From contig CAZRWW010000018.1 in the NCBI GenBank assembly GCA_964603725.1, positions 1-64,000 on the forward strand: a stretch of 64,000 nt of DNA. The letters run 5' to 3'. Shown here one piece after another: positions 53,532-61,892 of this stretch. The translations under genes were made by a program, and so were the position numbers. A model generated the notes under the pieces. It saw only the letters and a program-made list of their open reading frames with translations. It made no database searches and had not been told where the DNA came from. Every line of letters begins with the position of its first letter. The stretch's first letter is position 1. The DNA is from CAZDKK01 sp964603725. Lineage in GTDB: Bacteria > Eisenbacteria > RBG-16-71-46 > CAIMUX01 > WJJG01.

Positions 53532-54116
53532 TCACCCGGTCACCTCTTGCCACTGGACGATGGTCCAGACCTTGAGGCCGTTCTTGGGATCGACCCACGA
53601 CTCCTCGCGGAACCAGAAGTTCTGGATGCCGTTCTGCAGTTGATAGGTCTTCGAATCTCCACCTTCTCTCCTGCGCAGCTCCAGGTCAACATTGGTGGCG
53701 GTCAGCTTCCAGAGGTTCCGGTCCGGGTACTTGGGATCGGCCTTGGTGGGGTCCGGCAACAAGTCGCCCACCGAGAAGTCGAGCTGGACGTAGTCGACGT
53801 CCGAGGAGTTGCACATGTTCTGATTGACCTCGACCTCGTCAGCCCGGGTGTACTTCTCGGCGATGTGCTGGTCCTCTTCCGCGAAGAAGAACTCGAAGTC
53901 CGTTGCCAGGAGGCTCTCGTACGGTGCCGCCTGCCGGTGCACGTAGGCTGTCTTCAAGTTCTTGAGCAGGTTCTCCGCCGATGTCCGCGGGAGATAGGTC
54001 ACCGTGGGGGTCGGCGGTTTCTCCTCCGGCTTCGTCATGAAGGGACAACCGCCCAGAATGGCCATCGCCGCCACCGAGAGGGCGGCCACAGCCACGAGCC
54101 GCAGCGGCCTGTCCAT
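53532..54116 (-). CDS. Lipoprotein, first of two related copies
   Basis: A 194-residue lipoprotein: signal peptide with lipobox LGGC (Cys23), then a short Pro-rich spacer (PEEKPPTPT). The domain begins TSAENLLKNLKTAYVHRQAAPYES, split as 'TSAENLLKNLKTAY' and 'HRQAAPYESLL', followed by ATDFEFFF, then strands ending in VDLELRR and FWFREESWVD. Helix-then-strand order suggests an NTF2-like (cone-shaped) domain. It is clearly related to the lipoprotein at 54359-55009, although sequence identity is low. ATG 54116 follows AAGGAG. Function unknown. Confidence 0.8.
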   Translation of the reverse strand: MDRPLRLVAVAALSVAAMAILGGCPFMTKPEEKPPTPTVTYLPRTSAENLLKNLKTAYVHRQAAPYESLLATDFEFFFAEEDQHIAEKYTRADEVEVNQNMCNSSDVDYVQLDFSVGDLLPDPTKADPKYPDRNLWKLTATNVDLELRRREGGDSKTYQLQNGIQNFWFREESWVDPKNGLKVWTIVQWQEVTG

Positions 54117-54358
54117 AGGGGATCTCCTTGCCTCGTGAGGTGCCCGGCGCGGGCTTGCTTGCTCGTCGCTCCCCGGCAATCAGCCGTATGCTACCAGGCT
54201 TATCGACTGAGATGGCCCGCGCCTCCATCCGCCGGTGGTGTACACGGGGCCGGCTGGCAAGTTTCCGCCAGAGCCCCCTCGGGCGCCGGGGATGGCCCAG
54301 GGCCCGAATTCGCGACCCTCAAGTCCTTTGCGCGACCGGCCCACCCGGCGCCCCGCCC

Positions 54359-55009
54359 TCAGCCCTCGTACGCGTGGTCCCACTGCTGGTACTGTCGCAA
54401 GTAGCACCACGTGTGGTACTCCTGCGTCTGCTGGGTGTCCACCCACTTCCAGACGAAGTACTGCCCGCCGTCCTGTCTGAGATGGAGATCGACGCGGCCC
54501 TCGTAGGTCACACGCTTGGTTCCTTCCGCGAAAAGCAGGCGGTACTCCAGGTCCTCGAAGTACTCGTCGTCTCCGGTGGAGCGCCACTTGTCCATGACGT
54601 TCTCGAAGTCCACCCAGATCACCTCGAGCGTGGTCTCCGCGCTCATGCTGTTGAGGACCGAACGCATGCGCCGGGCTTCGGACTCGGGCGTCCAGTTCGG
54701 GAAAGGGTTCTCGCCCAGGCCCAGGGCGCCGGCCTCGCCCGGGTCCATCAGCATCTCGATCGCCCCCTGCAGAAAGCTCTTCTGGTAGAAGGGCACGTAG
54801 CGGGCCTCGAGGGAGCTCTTGATGTTCGTCAGCACGATCTCCGGCGAGGTCGGCGGAATGAAATCGATCGGCGGGGCCTCTCCGGGATCTCCCGCCTCCC
54901 TGGGCTGAAACAGGCACCCACCGGCCAAGGCCGCCGCGACCGCCAGCCCGACGAGGGCGGCCGCCCGCGACCGGGTTCGGCCCGGCTGGTTCGACGGTGG
55001 AGTTGGCAT
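54359..55009 (-). CDS. Lipoprotein, second of two related copies
   Basis: A 216-residue lipoprotein with lipobox LAGGC (Cys32). The domain begins TSPEIVLTNIKSSLEARYVPFY, parallel to TSAENLLKNLKTAYVHR in its neighbour, and contains VDLHLRQDGGQYFVWKWVDTQ, parallel to the VDLELRR ... FWFREESWVD part. ATG 55009 overlaps the stop of the outer-membrane protein gene by one base (TGATG), so synthesis is coupled. The 242-base gap to the next lipoprotein contains no clear promoter. Confidence 0.82.
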   Translation of the reverse strand: MPTPPSNQPGRTRSRAAALVGLAVAAALAGGCLFQPREAGDPGEAPPIDFIPPTSPEIVLTNIKSSLEARYVPFYQKSFLQGAIEMLMDPGEAGALGLGENPFPNWTPESEARRMRSVLNSMSAETTLEVIWVDFENVMDKWRSTGDDEYFEDLEYRLLFAEGTKRVTYEGRVDLHLRQDGGQYFVWKWVDTQQTQEYHTWCYLRQYQQWDHAYEG

Positions 55010-56916
55010 CAGAATTTCATCCCCGCGTCGGCCCGGATGTTCCAGTAGGAATCCTCCTGAGTGCTCGCGGTCCGCGCCGCAACGGCGGAGACCTTGAACC
55101 CGCTCGGGAACTGCTTCTGGAACCCGACTTCCCAGGTAAAGTTCAGCTTGTCGATCCGGTTCTGCGCGCCCGTGGCCACCGTTTCGCTGTAGGTGATCTC
55201 GTAGCGCTCGTCGGTCTTGACATAGATCTCCCGGGTCAGATCGTGCTTGACGGTGACCTGGAGCTTCTGCTGCACGCGCTCGATCCCCCGCGCGTAGGCC
55301 CGCCCGCCGCCGGCGGCCGAGTAGATGTAGGCGCCGCTGTCGGTCTTCAGGAAGTCGTGGCGGAACTGGGCCAGCGTCCGAGTCCAGAAGGGTATGTCCA
55401 GGGCCGTGACCACCCGGTTCGTGCGGGCGAGGGAGTTCTTCTCCTGCGAGTAGACGAAGGTCTGATAGGACGCCTGGACCTGGAACGACTGCTTGATCTG
55501 GATGGCGGCCGGAAGCTGGGCCGCGTAGTCGGCCACGATGGCGTAGTCCTCCTGGAGCTGATTGCCGGCCGAGACCTCGGACGAGATCAGGATCGTCTCG
55601 CGGGTGTCGATGCGGTAGTTGATCGTGCTCCGGAAGCGATCGGAGGGCGTGTAGCGCCCGCTCACATTGAAGCGCTCGATGAGCACGTCCTGGTCAAGGA
55701 CCGGGTCGTCGTAGAAGTCCTGGGTCAGCTGGATCTCGCCCCGGGCCGTGAGCGCCAGCTTGGTGCCCAACGGCCGGTTCACCTCGCCGCTCATCTGCGC
55801 CCGCTCGGTGCGATAGTCGTTGGCGTTCTCGACCTCGACCTCCCCCTCGCCGACCGCGAAGGCCCAGAGGATCTCGCTGCCGGAGAGAATCGGCAGGTGC
55901 GCCAGCGTGTAGCCGGCCTCCAGGTTGAGGTCGGAGTCGCGCGTGCGGCGGTCCCGTCGGTCGAGCTCGTAGTCGAGCAGGCTGAGCTTGTGGGTCAGGT
56001 TCAGACCGTAGTGGAGCGTGGGCGTCACCTGGCCGTCGACCAGCAAGCTGAAGTCGCGCCGCTGGGTGACCTTGGTCTCCTGACCCTGCAGGCTGGCCTG
56101 GTAGAACTGCGTGGAGCCGTCGGCGAAGGCGCCGCGGGTCTGGACCTTGGCCTCCTCGAAGCGGGTCCACTCACCGGTGTAGTTGTAGGTGATCTGCTCG
56201 TCGCGATCGGTGGCCGACTGGCGGGTGGCCACGGAGGTCAGCCCCGTTTCCGTATGGTACGACTTGGACTGCTTGCGCGCGCCCTCGAAGGCCACATCGC
56301 CCGAGAACTTCAGGGTGCTCCCGCTCGCGTAGGAGCCCGACATCCCCGCCCCGCCCCGCACGCCGGACGCCTGGGTCGAATCGGCGATGTAGCCGACGCT
56401 GCGGCGGCGGATGTTGATCTCGTCGGTGTCGACCAGCCCGCCGTCGGCCTTGAGCTTCAGCGAGGCGGCGCCGCGCGAGAAGAGCGTGGCCTCGGCCCCC
56501 AGGGTGAGGTTGTCGCGGCCGACGTGCCGGCTCGAGATCGTCTGGTCCACGCGGTCCCGGTCGAGCGTGCCCCGCGCGTAGAGGCGCAGGAGGCGGTAGC
56601 GGCGCTCGGCGTTGAGGCTCAGCTTGCGCTGATTCTGGTCGAGGTCGTTGCGCCGCTCGTCGGTCCGCGCCAGGACCTCGACCTGGCCCTTGAAATCGGT
56701 CAGCAGGAGGCGACGGTCGAGCGCGAGCTTCTGCCGCCAGGTCTTCTGGTCGCGATTGACGTCGTAGCCGGTGTCGTAGCTGGGGTGGATGCGGTAGCGG
56801 TCCAGGAGCGACGCCTCCTTCCCCGGAGCCCCCTGCGCCAGCGCGGCCGGTCCGCCCAGCACCAGGGCCAGGACGGCCGCCGCCGGCCAACGCAAGCCTG
56901 TCCACTTCCGCGCCAT
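55009..56916 (-). CDS. Large outer-membrane beta-barrel protein
   Basis: A 635-residue protein. Signal peptide (about residues 10-27, cleavage ALAQG) and then almost continuous alternating strands with Tyr/Arg/Thr-rich turns, ending in RADAGMKF with the terminal Phe of outer-membrane barrels. The first part (RIHPSYDTGYDVNRDQKTW) and repeated 'TER/TDERR' segments suggest a barrel of 20 or more strands. No family recognised. The upstream ATG 56916 has only a weak GAGGCCGAG site. It is followed without a gap by a lipoprotein gene, so a barrel-lipoprotein complex is likely. Confidence 0.72.
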   Translation of the reverse strand: MARKWTGLRWPAAAVLALVLGGPAALAQGAPGKEASLLDRYRIHPSYDTGYDVNRDQKTWRQKLALDRRLLLTDFKGQVEVLARTDERRNDLDQNQRKLSLNAERRYRLLRLYARGTLDRDRVDQTISSRHVGRDNLTLGAEATLFSRGAASLKLKADGGLVDTDEINIRRRSVGYIADSTQASGVRGGAGMSGSYASGSTLKFSGDVAFEGARKQSKSYHTETGLTSVATRQSATDRDEQITYNYTGEWTRFEEAKVQTRGAFADGSTQFYQASLQGQETKVTQRRDFSLLVDGQVTPTLHYGLNLTHKLSLLDYELDRRDRRTRDSDLNLEAGYTLAHLPILSGSEILWAFAVGEGEVEVENANDYRTERAQMSGEVNRPLGTKLALTARGEIQLTQDFYDDPVLDQDVLIERFNVSGRYTPSDRFRSTINYRIDTRETILISSEVSAGNQLQEDYAIVADYAAQLPAAIQIKQSFQVQASYQTFVYSQEKNSLARTNRVVTALDIPFWTRTLAQFRHDFLKTDSGAYIYSAAGGGRAYARGIERVQQKLQVTVKHDLTREIYVKTDERYEITYSETVATGAQNRIDKLNFTWEVGFQKQFPSGFKVSAVAARTASTQEDSYWNIRADAGMKF

Positions 56917-56943
56917 GCTCGGCCTCGACCCGGGCGGCCCGGG

Positions 56944-57714
56944 TCACTCCCCCAGCAAGTCGCGCCAGCGAGCGAGCGACCCTTCCCTGCGGCGGGCCGT
57001 CAACAGCGTGGCCCGCAGCAGCGACTCGAACGTGCCGGCGTCGGTCCACCAGCCCTTGAGGAAGTCGAAGCTCATCTCGCCGCGCTCGATGTAGTCGTTG
57101 TTGACGTCGGTGATCTCGAGCTCGTTGCGACCCGACGGGGCGAGCCCATCGATGATCGAGAAAACCCGGGCATCGTACATGTAGATGCCGGTCACGGCAT
57201 AGCGTGATTTGGGCTGCCGGGGCTTCTCCTCGATCCGCACCACGCGGTCGCCGGCCAACTCCGCCACGCCGAAGCGCTGGGGGTCGGGCACCTCCTTGAG
57301 CAGGATCTTGGCGCCGCGCTCCTGGCGGCGATAGGCGTCGACGAACGGCGTGATGTCGTCCTCGATGATGTTGTCGCCCAGGACGACGACCATGCGGCGG
57401 TTCTCGGCGTAGTAGCGCGCCAGCGAGAGCGCGGCGGCGATGCCGCCCTCGCCCTCCTGGTAGACGTAGTCCAGGTGGCTCAGCCCGAACTCGCGACCGT
57501 TGCCCAGCAGCCTCAGGAAATCTCCGGCGCTGTTGCCGCCCGTGACCAGCAGGATGTCGCGGATGCCGGCCTGCACGAGCGTCGTGATCGGGTAGTAGAT
57601 CATCGGCTGATCGAGGACCGGCAGCAGGTGCTTGTTCGTGACCTTGGTGAGCGGGTGCAGCCGCGTGCCCAGCCCGCCCGCGAGGACGATGCCGATCATA
57701 CCGGCTTCTCTCAT
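56944..57714 (-). CDS. Sugar nucleotidyltransferase, RmlA-like
   Basis: A 256-residue nucleotidyltransferase. IGIVLAGGLGTRLHPLTKVTNK, read as 'VLAGGLGTRLHPLT' then 'KVTNKHLLPV', is the nucleotide-binding start of glucose-1-phosphate thymidylyltransferases; VVVLGDNIIEDD holds the metal-binding Asp, and RFGVAELAGDRVVRIEEKPRQP, ITDVNNDYIE and WWTDAGTFESL complete the core. It lacks the C-terminal ~35 residues of RmlA, so dTDP-glucose synthesis is likely but not certain. ATG 57714 overlaps ksgA as ATGA and has GGGAGG upstream; ATG 57699 is an alternative. It supplies activated sugar, perhaps for surface glycan. Confidence 0.87.
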   Translation of the reverse strand: MREAGMIGIVLAGGLGTRLHPLTKVTNKHLLPVLDQPMIYYPITTLVQAGIRDILLVTGGNSAGDFLRLLGNGREFGLSHLDYVYQEGEGGIAAALSLARYYAENRRMVVVLGDNIIEDDITPFVDAYRRQERGAKILLKEVPDPQRFGVAELAGDRVVRIEEKPRQPKSRYAVTGIYMYDARVFSIIDGLAPSGRNELEITDVNNDYIERGEMSFDFLKGWWTDAGTFESLLRATLLTARRREGSLARWRDLLGE

Positions 57715-58613
57715 ACCGCCTCCCTCTCGGGGTTCCCGGTGGCCAGCAGGCCCGCCGCGGCCAGCCGGCGCGTCAGGGCCGCGAACTCCTCCAATGTGCA
57801 GGACTCGGCTCGCCGGCGGGGATCGAGTCCCGCCTCGCGCAGCGCCGCCTCGATGGGGCCGCGATCGGCCGCGAGCCCCAGCGCGAGCGAACCGCCCAGC
57901 ATCTTGCGGCGGTGCGAGAAGGCGGCCCGCGCCACGCGCTCGAGCTGCGCTCCCGCGGGCACCTCCACCGGCGGCGCCCCGTGCGGCCACAGGCGCACGA
58001 CGGCCGACTCCACCTTCGGCATCGGCCAGAAGTTGGCGGCACCCACAGCGATTTCCTTCTCGAGTCGGAAATGATACCTGAGCCACACGGTCAGCGAACC
58101 GTAGGCGCGGCCGCCCGGGTCGGCCAGCAGGCGCGCGGCGACTTCCCGCTGCACCATGAACGCGGCCCACGCGAAGTGCTCGCGGTGGCGCACGGTCCAC
58201 TCGAGGATCGGCGAGGTGAGCGCATAGGGCAGGTTGCCCACCGCCACCCAGCGCTCGGGCCACCGCGGCGCGCGCGGCGCCGGCGCTCCCCGCAGGACCG
58301 ACGCCGGCTCGAATCCGCGGACATCCTGCGCGACGATCCGCAGCGTTCCCGGGCCGCCGGCGCCGGACGCCCGCTCGCGCAAGATCTCGCAGAGCTGCCG
58401 ATCGCGCTCGACCGCCACGACCGTCAGGCCGCGCGCGAGCAGCGGAAGCGTCAGCGCGCCGGCCCCGGCGCCGATCTCCAGTACACCCGTGCCGGCATCG
58501 AGATTCCAGGCCGCCACGAGACGCTCGGGGATACGAGGATTGATGAGGAAGCACTGCCCCCAGCCGCGCCGGGGCCGGACACCGTGCTGCCGCAGCCAGT
58601 CGCGCTCGCTCAT
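57711..58613 (-). CDS. rsmA: 16S rRNA (adenine1518/1519-N6) dimethyltransferase
   Basis: A 300-residue KsgA/RsmA protein. QCFLINPRIPERLV at the N-terminus, the SAM loop VLEIGAGAGALTLPLL, VERD, and the catalytic motif VGNLPYALTSPIL (NLPY). The C-terminal helical domain has SHRRKMLGGSL. It methylates two adjacent adenines in helix 45 late in small-subunit assembly. ATG 58613 overlaps tatD as ATGA. Confidence 0.96.
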   Translation of the reverse strand: MSERDWLRQHGVRPRRGWGQCFLINPRIPERLVAAWNLDAGTGVLEIGAGAGALTLPLLARGLTVVAVERDRQLCEILRERASGAGGPGTLRIVAQDVRGFEPASVLRGAPAPRAPRWPERWVAVGNLPYALTSPILEWTVRHREHFAWAAFMVQREVAARLLADPGGRAYGSLTVWLRYHFRLEKEIAVGAANFWPMPKVESAVVRLWPHGAPPVEVPAGAQLERVARAAFSHRRKMLGGSLALGLAADRGPIEAALREAGLDPRRRAESCTLEEFAALTRRLAAAGLLATGNPEREAV

Positions 58614-59407
58614 GCTTCGCTCCCGCCGGCGCTCGCGACGGCCGGGAATTGAACCGCGAAGAGCTCCTCGGCGGCGCGGTCCGCGGCGCGGATGAGCTCG
58701 TCGGCGGCGAGCCCGAGGAGCGACGCCACGACCTCGGCGGTGCGCAGCACCCAGGCCGGCTCGTTGCGGCCCCCGCGATCCGGGGCGGGCTTCAGATAGG
58801 GGCAGTCAGTCTCGAGCAGCAGCGCCTCCAGGGGCAGCTCGCGCAGCAGCGGGCCCCACCGGGCCGGCGCGTAGGTCACCGTCCCGGCCAGCCCGAGGCG
58901 GAAACCGCGCGCGATCACCTCGCGGGCGGCGGCCAGGTCACCCGAGAAGCAGTGAAACACCCCGCACACCTGGCCGCGTCCCTCGCGGTCGAGAATCGCG
59001 AAGACCTCGGCGAACGCGGCGCGGCAGTGGATCACCAGCGGCAGCCCGGTCGCCCGGGCCATTGCCACCTGGGCCGCGAAGAGCTTCTCCTGGGCCGGCA
59101 GCGGCGCGTAGTCCCGATAGGTGTCGATGCCCGTCTCGCCGACGGCCACCACGAAGGGCTGCGCGCAGCGGGCCTCCAGGGCCTGCAGGTCGGCGGGCGT
59201 CGCGCGGGACGCCTCGTGGGGGTGGATGCCCACCGTGGCCACGATGCGCGGATCGGATCGCGCCAGGCGCTCCACCAGCGCCCAGCGCTCGGGCGAGACG
59301 CACACCTCGACGATGCCGGTGACGCCCATCGCGAAGTCGCGGGCCAGCACCCGGTCGCGGTCGGCATCGAAGTGCGGCATGTGCAGGTGGGCGTGCGTGT
59401 CGATCAT
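58610..59407 (-). CDS. tatD: TatD-family metal-dependent DNase
   Basis: A 265-residue amidohydrolase-fold nuclease. IDTHAHLHMPHFD (metal-binding His pair), VGIHPHE, AVGETGIDTY (bridging Glu), VIHCRAAF, GVFHCFSGD and LLETDCPYLKP are the full TatD motif set, so an active enzyme is expected. Possible roles are 3'-exonuclease activity on DNA or deacylase (the Dtd-like branch). Its start overlaps the ricT stop by one base (TGATG). Confidence 0.95.
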   Translation of the reverse strand: MIDTHAHLHMPHFDADRDRVLARDFAMGVTGIVEVCVSPERWALVERLARSDPRIVATVGIHPHEASRATPADLQALEARCAQPFVVAVGETGIDTYRDYAPLPAQEKLFAAQVAMARATGLPLVIHCRAAFAEVFAILDREGRGQVCGVFHCFSGDLAAAREVIARGFRLGLAGTVTYAPARWGPLLRELPLEALLLETDCPYLKPAPDRGGRNEPAWVLRTAEVVASLLGLAADELIRAADRAAEELFAVQFPAVASAGGSEA

Positions 59408-60699
59408 CAGTGTGGCCCGAGGTCTTCCTCGCCGGCGGCGTCACCGGCGGGCGCGCGGGCTTCATCCGCCTCGGACGCCGCCGCGCGCGGCGCGGGAACC
59501 GCGCTCCCCCCGCTGAACGCATCCAGGTCGACCGGCTCGGTCTTCCCGGCCTCGTCCTCGACGAAGACGCGCTGATTGCCGACATCGCGCGACCTGACCG
59601 TCACCACGCGCCCGCCCAGGACCCAGCGCGACCCGAGCCCGGGGGCCCGGCGGTTCGCCTGCTGATAGGCGGCGCACTCATAGGTCAGGCAGCACATGAG
59701 CCGGCCGCAGTTGCCCGAGATCTTGGTGGGGTTGAGCGAGAGGCTCTGCTCCTTGGCCATCTTCAGCGTCACGGGCTCGAATTCCCGCAGGAAGCTGTTG
59801 CAGCAGAGATGGCGCCCGCAAAGGCCCATCCCGTCACAGCGCCGGGCGGCGTCGCGCGCGCCCACCTGGCGCAGCTCGATGCGCGTGCGGAAGATGCTCG
59901 CCAGATCGCGCACGAGCTCGCGGAAATCGACCCGGTGATCGGCGGTGAAGTAGAACGTCACGCGGTTGCCGTCGAACTGCGTCTCGGCGTCGATCACCTT
60001 CATCTTCAGGCGGAAGCGCGCCGCGCGTCCCCGGCAGATTTCCAGGGCCTCGCGGTCCTCGGTCACGATGGTGGCCAGGCGCTGGATCTCATCTTCGGTG
60101 GCGGGCCGGACGATCGCCCGCAGGGTCTGGTTCTTGCGCCGCTTGATGGCCGGCCCCTGGCAGGCGACGATCCGCCCCAGGTCGATCCCGCGCTCCGCTT
60201 CGACGATCACGCGGTCACCGTCACGCAGCTCGATGTTCTTGGGATTGAGGAAGGCCTCCACGCGGCCGCCGCGAAAGGCCACGTGCACGTGCTGGCCGTC
60301 GAAGCTCAGCTCAGCGCCGTCATCCTCCCGGCCGCTCCCGTCCGGCGCCTCGGGCTGTTCCGCCAGGGCATCGGCCTCGACGGCATAGCTTGCGTCGAGC
60401 TCGGCATCCGCGACCGGAAGGCCCTCGCGCTCATCGCGGCGGCCGTGCTCGCGGCCCTGCTGGTCGCTCCCATCGTGGTCATGCTCCGGATGGGGGTGAG
60501 GATGAGCCTGATCCCCGCCCGGCGGTCCGAAGGGCCGCGAGCGCCTGCGCGAACGACGGCGTGACCGGCGGCGCTCTTCCCCCGCCGCGGACGCGCGGGC
60601 ATGGTCGGCGCCCGCGCCCGGTGGAGGGAAGGCCCCGCCGCCCGGGACAGCGCGGCCGGCTTGGCTGTCTCTGTTTCTGTCGGGCGGCAATGCGCTCAT
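59407..60699 (-). CDS. ricT: PSP1/RicT-family regulatory protein with basic, His-rich N-terminal extension
   Basis: A 430-residue protein; RicT (YaaT) proteins are about 270-300. The conserved PSP1 core covers about residues 130-390, with DLGRIVACQG, CGRHLCCNSF and ISGNCGRLMCCLTYE; the four-cysteine pairs bind an Fe-S cluster with RicA/RicF in Bacillus, where the complex acts on RNase Y. The extra N-terminal 125 residues are disordered: RRRSRRRSRRRSR near residue 43 and HPHPHPEHDHD near 67, then an acidic run. The C-terminal tail is also low complexity. ATG 60699 has GAGG just upstream. Lies between holB and tatD, the order seen in many bacteria. Confidence 0.92.
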   Translation of the reverse strand: MSALPPDRNRDSQAGRAVPGGGAFPPPGAGADHARASAAGEERRRSRRRSRRRSRPFGPPGGDQAHPHPHPEHDHDGSDQQGREHGRRDEREGLPVADAELDASYAVEADALAEQPEAPDGSGREDDGAELSFDGQHVHVAFRGGRVEAFLNPKNIELRDGDRVIVEAERGIDLGRIVACQGPAIKRRKNQTLRAIVRPATEDEIQRLATIVTEDREALEICRGRAARFRLKMKVIDAETQFDGNRVTFYFTADHRVDFRELVRDLASIFRTRIELRQVGARDAARRCDGMGLCGRHLCCNSFLREFEPVTLKMAKEQSLSLNPTKISGNCGRLMCCLTYECAAYQQANRRAPGLGSRWVLGGRVVTVRSRDVGNQRVFVEDEAGKTEPVDLDAFSGGSAVPAPRAAASEADEARAPAGDAAGEEDLGPH

Positions 60700-60738
60700 C
60701 CTCGTACCTCGACCGCGGCGCCGAGCCCCGGGGGACCG

Positions 60739-61878
60739 CTAGGGATCCACGGCGTCGGGCGCCAGGTGGTTCAGCTTCAGCAGTGCCGCCTCGGTGGCCA
60801 GCACCAGATTGACGTTGCCGCGCAACGCCTCGAGCAGCTCCTCGAGAATCTCGCTGCGCCGCCTGATCTCCCGCACCGGCATGGCCGCCGCCTCGGCCCG
60901 CAGCCGATCGAGTCGGTCCAGATTGGTGACGGCCTGCTCCGGGAGGCCTTGCCCGAGCAAGAGCAGGTCCTCGTACCATGCCATCATCAGGTCGACGAAC
61001 GCGACCGCTGACTCCATGTCCCACGATCGGCCCAGCGCCTGGACGCGCAGGGCGGCCGCCGCCGGGTCCGCCAGGGGCCGGCCGAACAGCTCGATCGCCC
61101 GATCGCGCCGGTCCGCCATCTCGTCCCCGCGCTCGGCCAGCGCGCGCCCCAGGCTGCCGTGGGCCAGGGAGGCCACCAGCCGGGCCTCCTCGGGCGCCAG
61201 ATCGATCCGCTCGCCCAGCACCTCTTCGATGAAGCCGCGCGGCAGGGGCCGCAGTCGGATGCGCTGACAGCGCGAGACGATGGTGGGAAGCAGTTGCTGC
61301 GGGTCCCGGCAGGTCATGACCAGGTAGGTTCCTGCGCTGGGCTCCTCTATGAGCTTCAAGGCGGCCTGGGCCGCCTCCTGGGTCATCTGCTCGGCCTCCC
61401 GGATGATCACCACCCGGTTGCCCTTCTCCACCCGCGCCTTCGAGGACTCGGCCTTCAGCTCCCGAATCCGCTCGATTCCGATCGAGGCCTGCGGCGCTAT
61501 CCGCCAACTATGGTAGAGGTCCTGGCCATAGGCCTCAAGCAGCTTGTGAAGCTCTTCCTCGACCCGCGCGCGAACCGCCGGGGCGATGACGAGAAGGTCG
61601 GGATGGGTGAAGCGGGCCGACCGCAGGCAAGCCGGGCATGCGCCGCACGGCGGCTCAACGTCCTGGCAGAGAAGGAGTTGCGCCAGGCCGTGGGCGGTGC
61701 GCATCCGGCCGACTCCCTCGGGCCCCCACAGCAGCACGGCGTGCGGCATCTTGCCGCGGCGGTACGCCTCCCGCAGCCCCCTGACGGCCGTCTCCTGGTG
61801 GCGGATGCGATCGAGCAGGACGGGTCCGGTGGCCCGCGGCGGCGCCGGGCGGCTCTCCTCGCGACCGAACAGATCCAT
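60739..61878 (-). CDS. holB: DNA polymerase III, delta-prime subunit (clamp loader)
   Basis: A 379-residue AAA+ protein. WGPEGVGRMRTAHGLAQ stands where the P-loop would be, without the Lys-Thr, as expected for delta-prime, which does not hydrolyse ATP. Zinc cysteines in PPCGACPACLRS, the central LKLIEEPSAGTYLVMTC and the SRCQRI sensor motif (VSRCQRIRLRPLP) are present. It is part of the clamp loader that opens the sliding clamp. ATG 61878 (MDLFGRE) has GGGGGGAAG upstream; GTG 61896, overlapping the M23 gene as GTGA, is also possible. Confidence 0.93.
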   Translation of the reverse strand: MDLFGREESRPAPPRATGPVLLDRIRHQETAVRGLREAYRRGKMPHAVLLWGPEGVGRMRTAHGLAQLLLCQDVEPPCGACPACLRSARFTHPDLLVIAPAVRARVEEELHKLLEAYGQDLYHSWRIAPQASIGIERIRELKAESSKARVEKGNRVVIIREAEQMTQEAAQAALKLIEEPSAGTYLVMTCRDPQQLLPTIVSRCQRIRLRPLPRGFIEEVLGERIDLAPEEARLVASLAHGSLGRALAERGDEMADRRDRAIELFGRPLADPAAAALRVQALGRSWDMESAVAFVDLMMAWYEDLLLLGQGLPEQAVTNLDRLDRLRAEAAAMPVREIRRRSEILEELLEALRGNVNLVLATEAALLKLNHLAPDAVDP

Positions 61879-61892
61879 CTTCCCCCCGGCCC

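Noticed and set aside
54117..54358. Separate promoter between the two lipoprotein genes
   Set aside because: A TAGCAT-like box is present on the minus strand but no acceptable -35 lies at the right distance.
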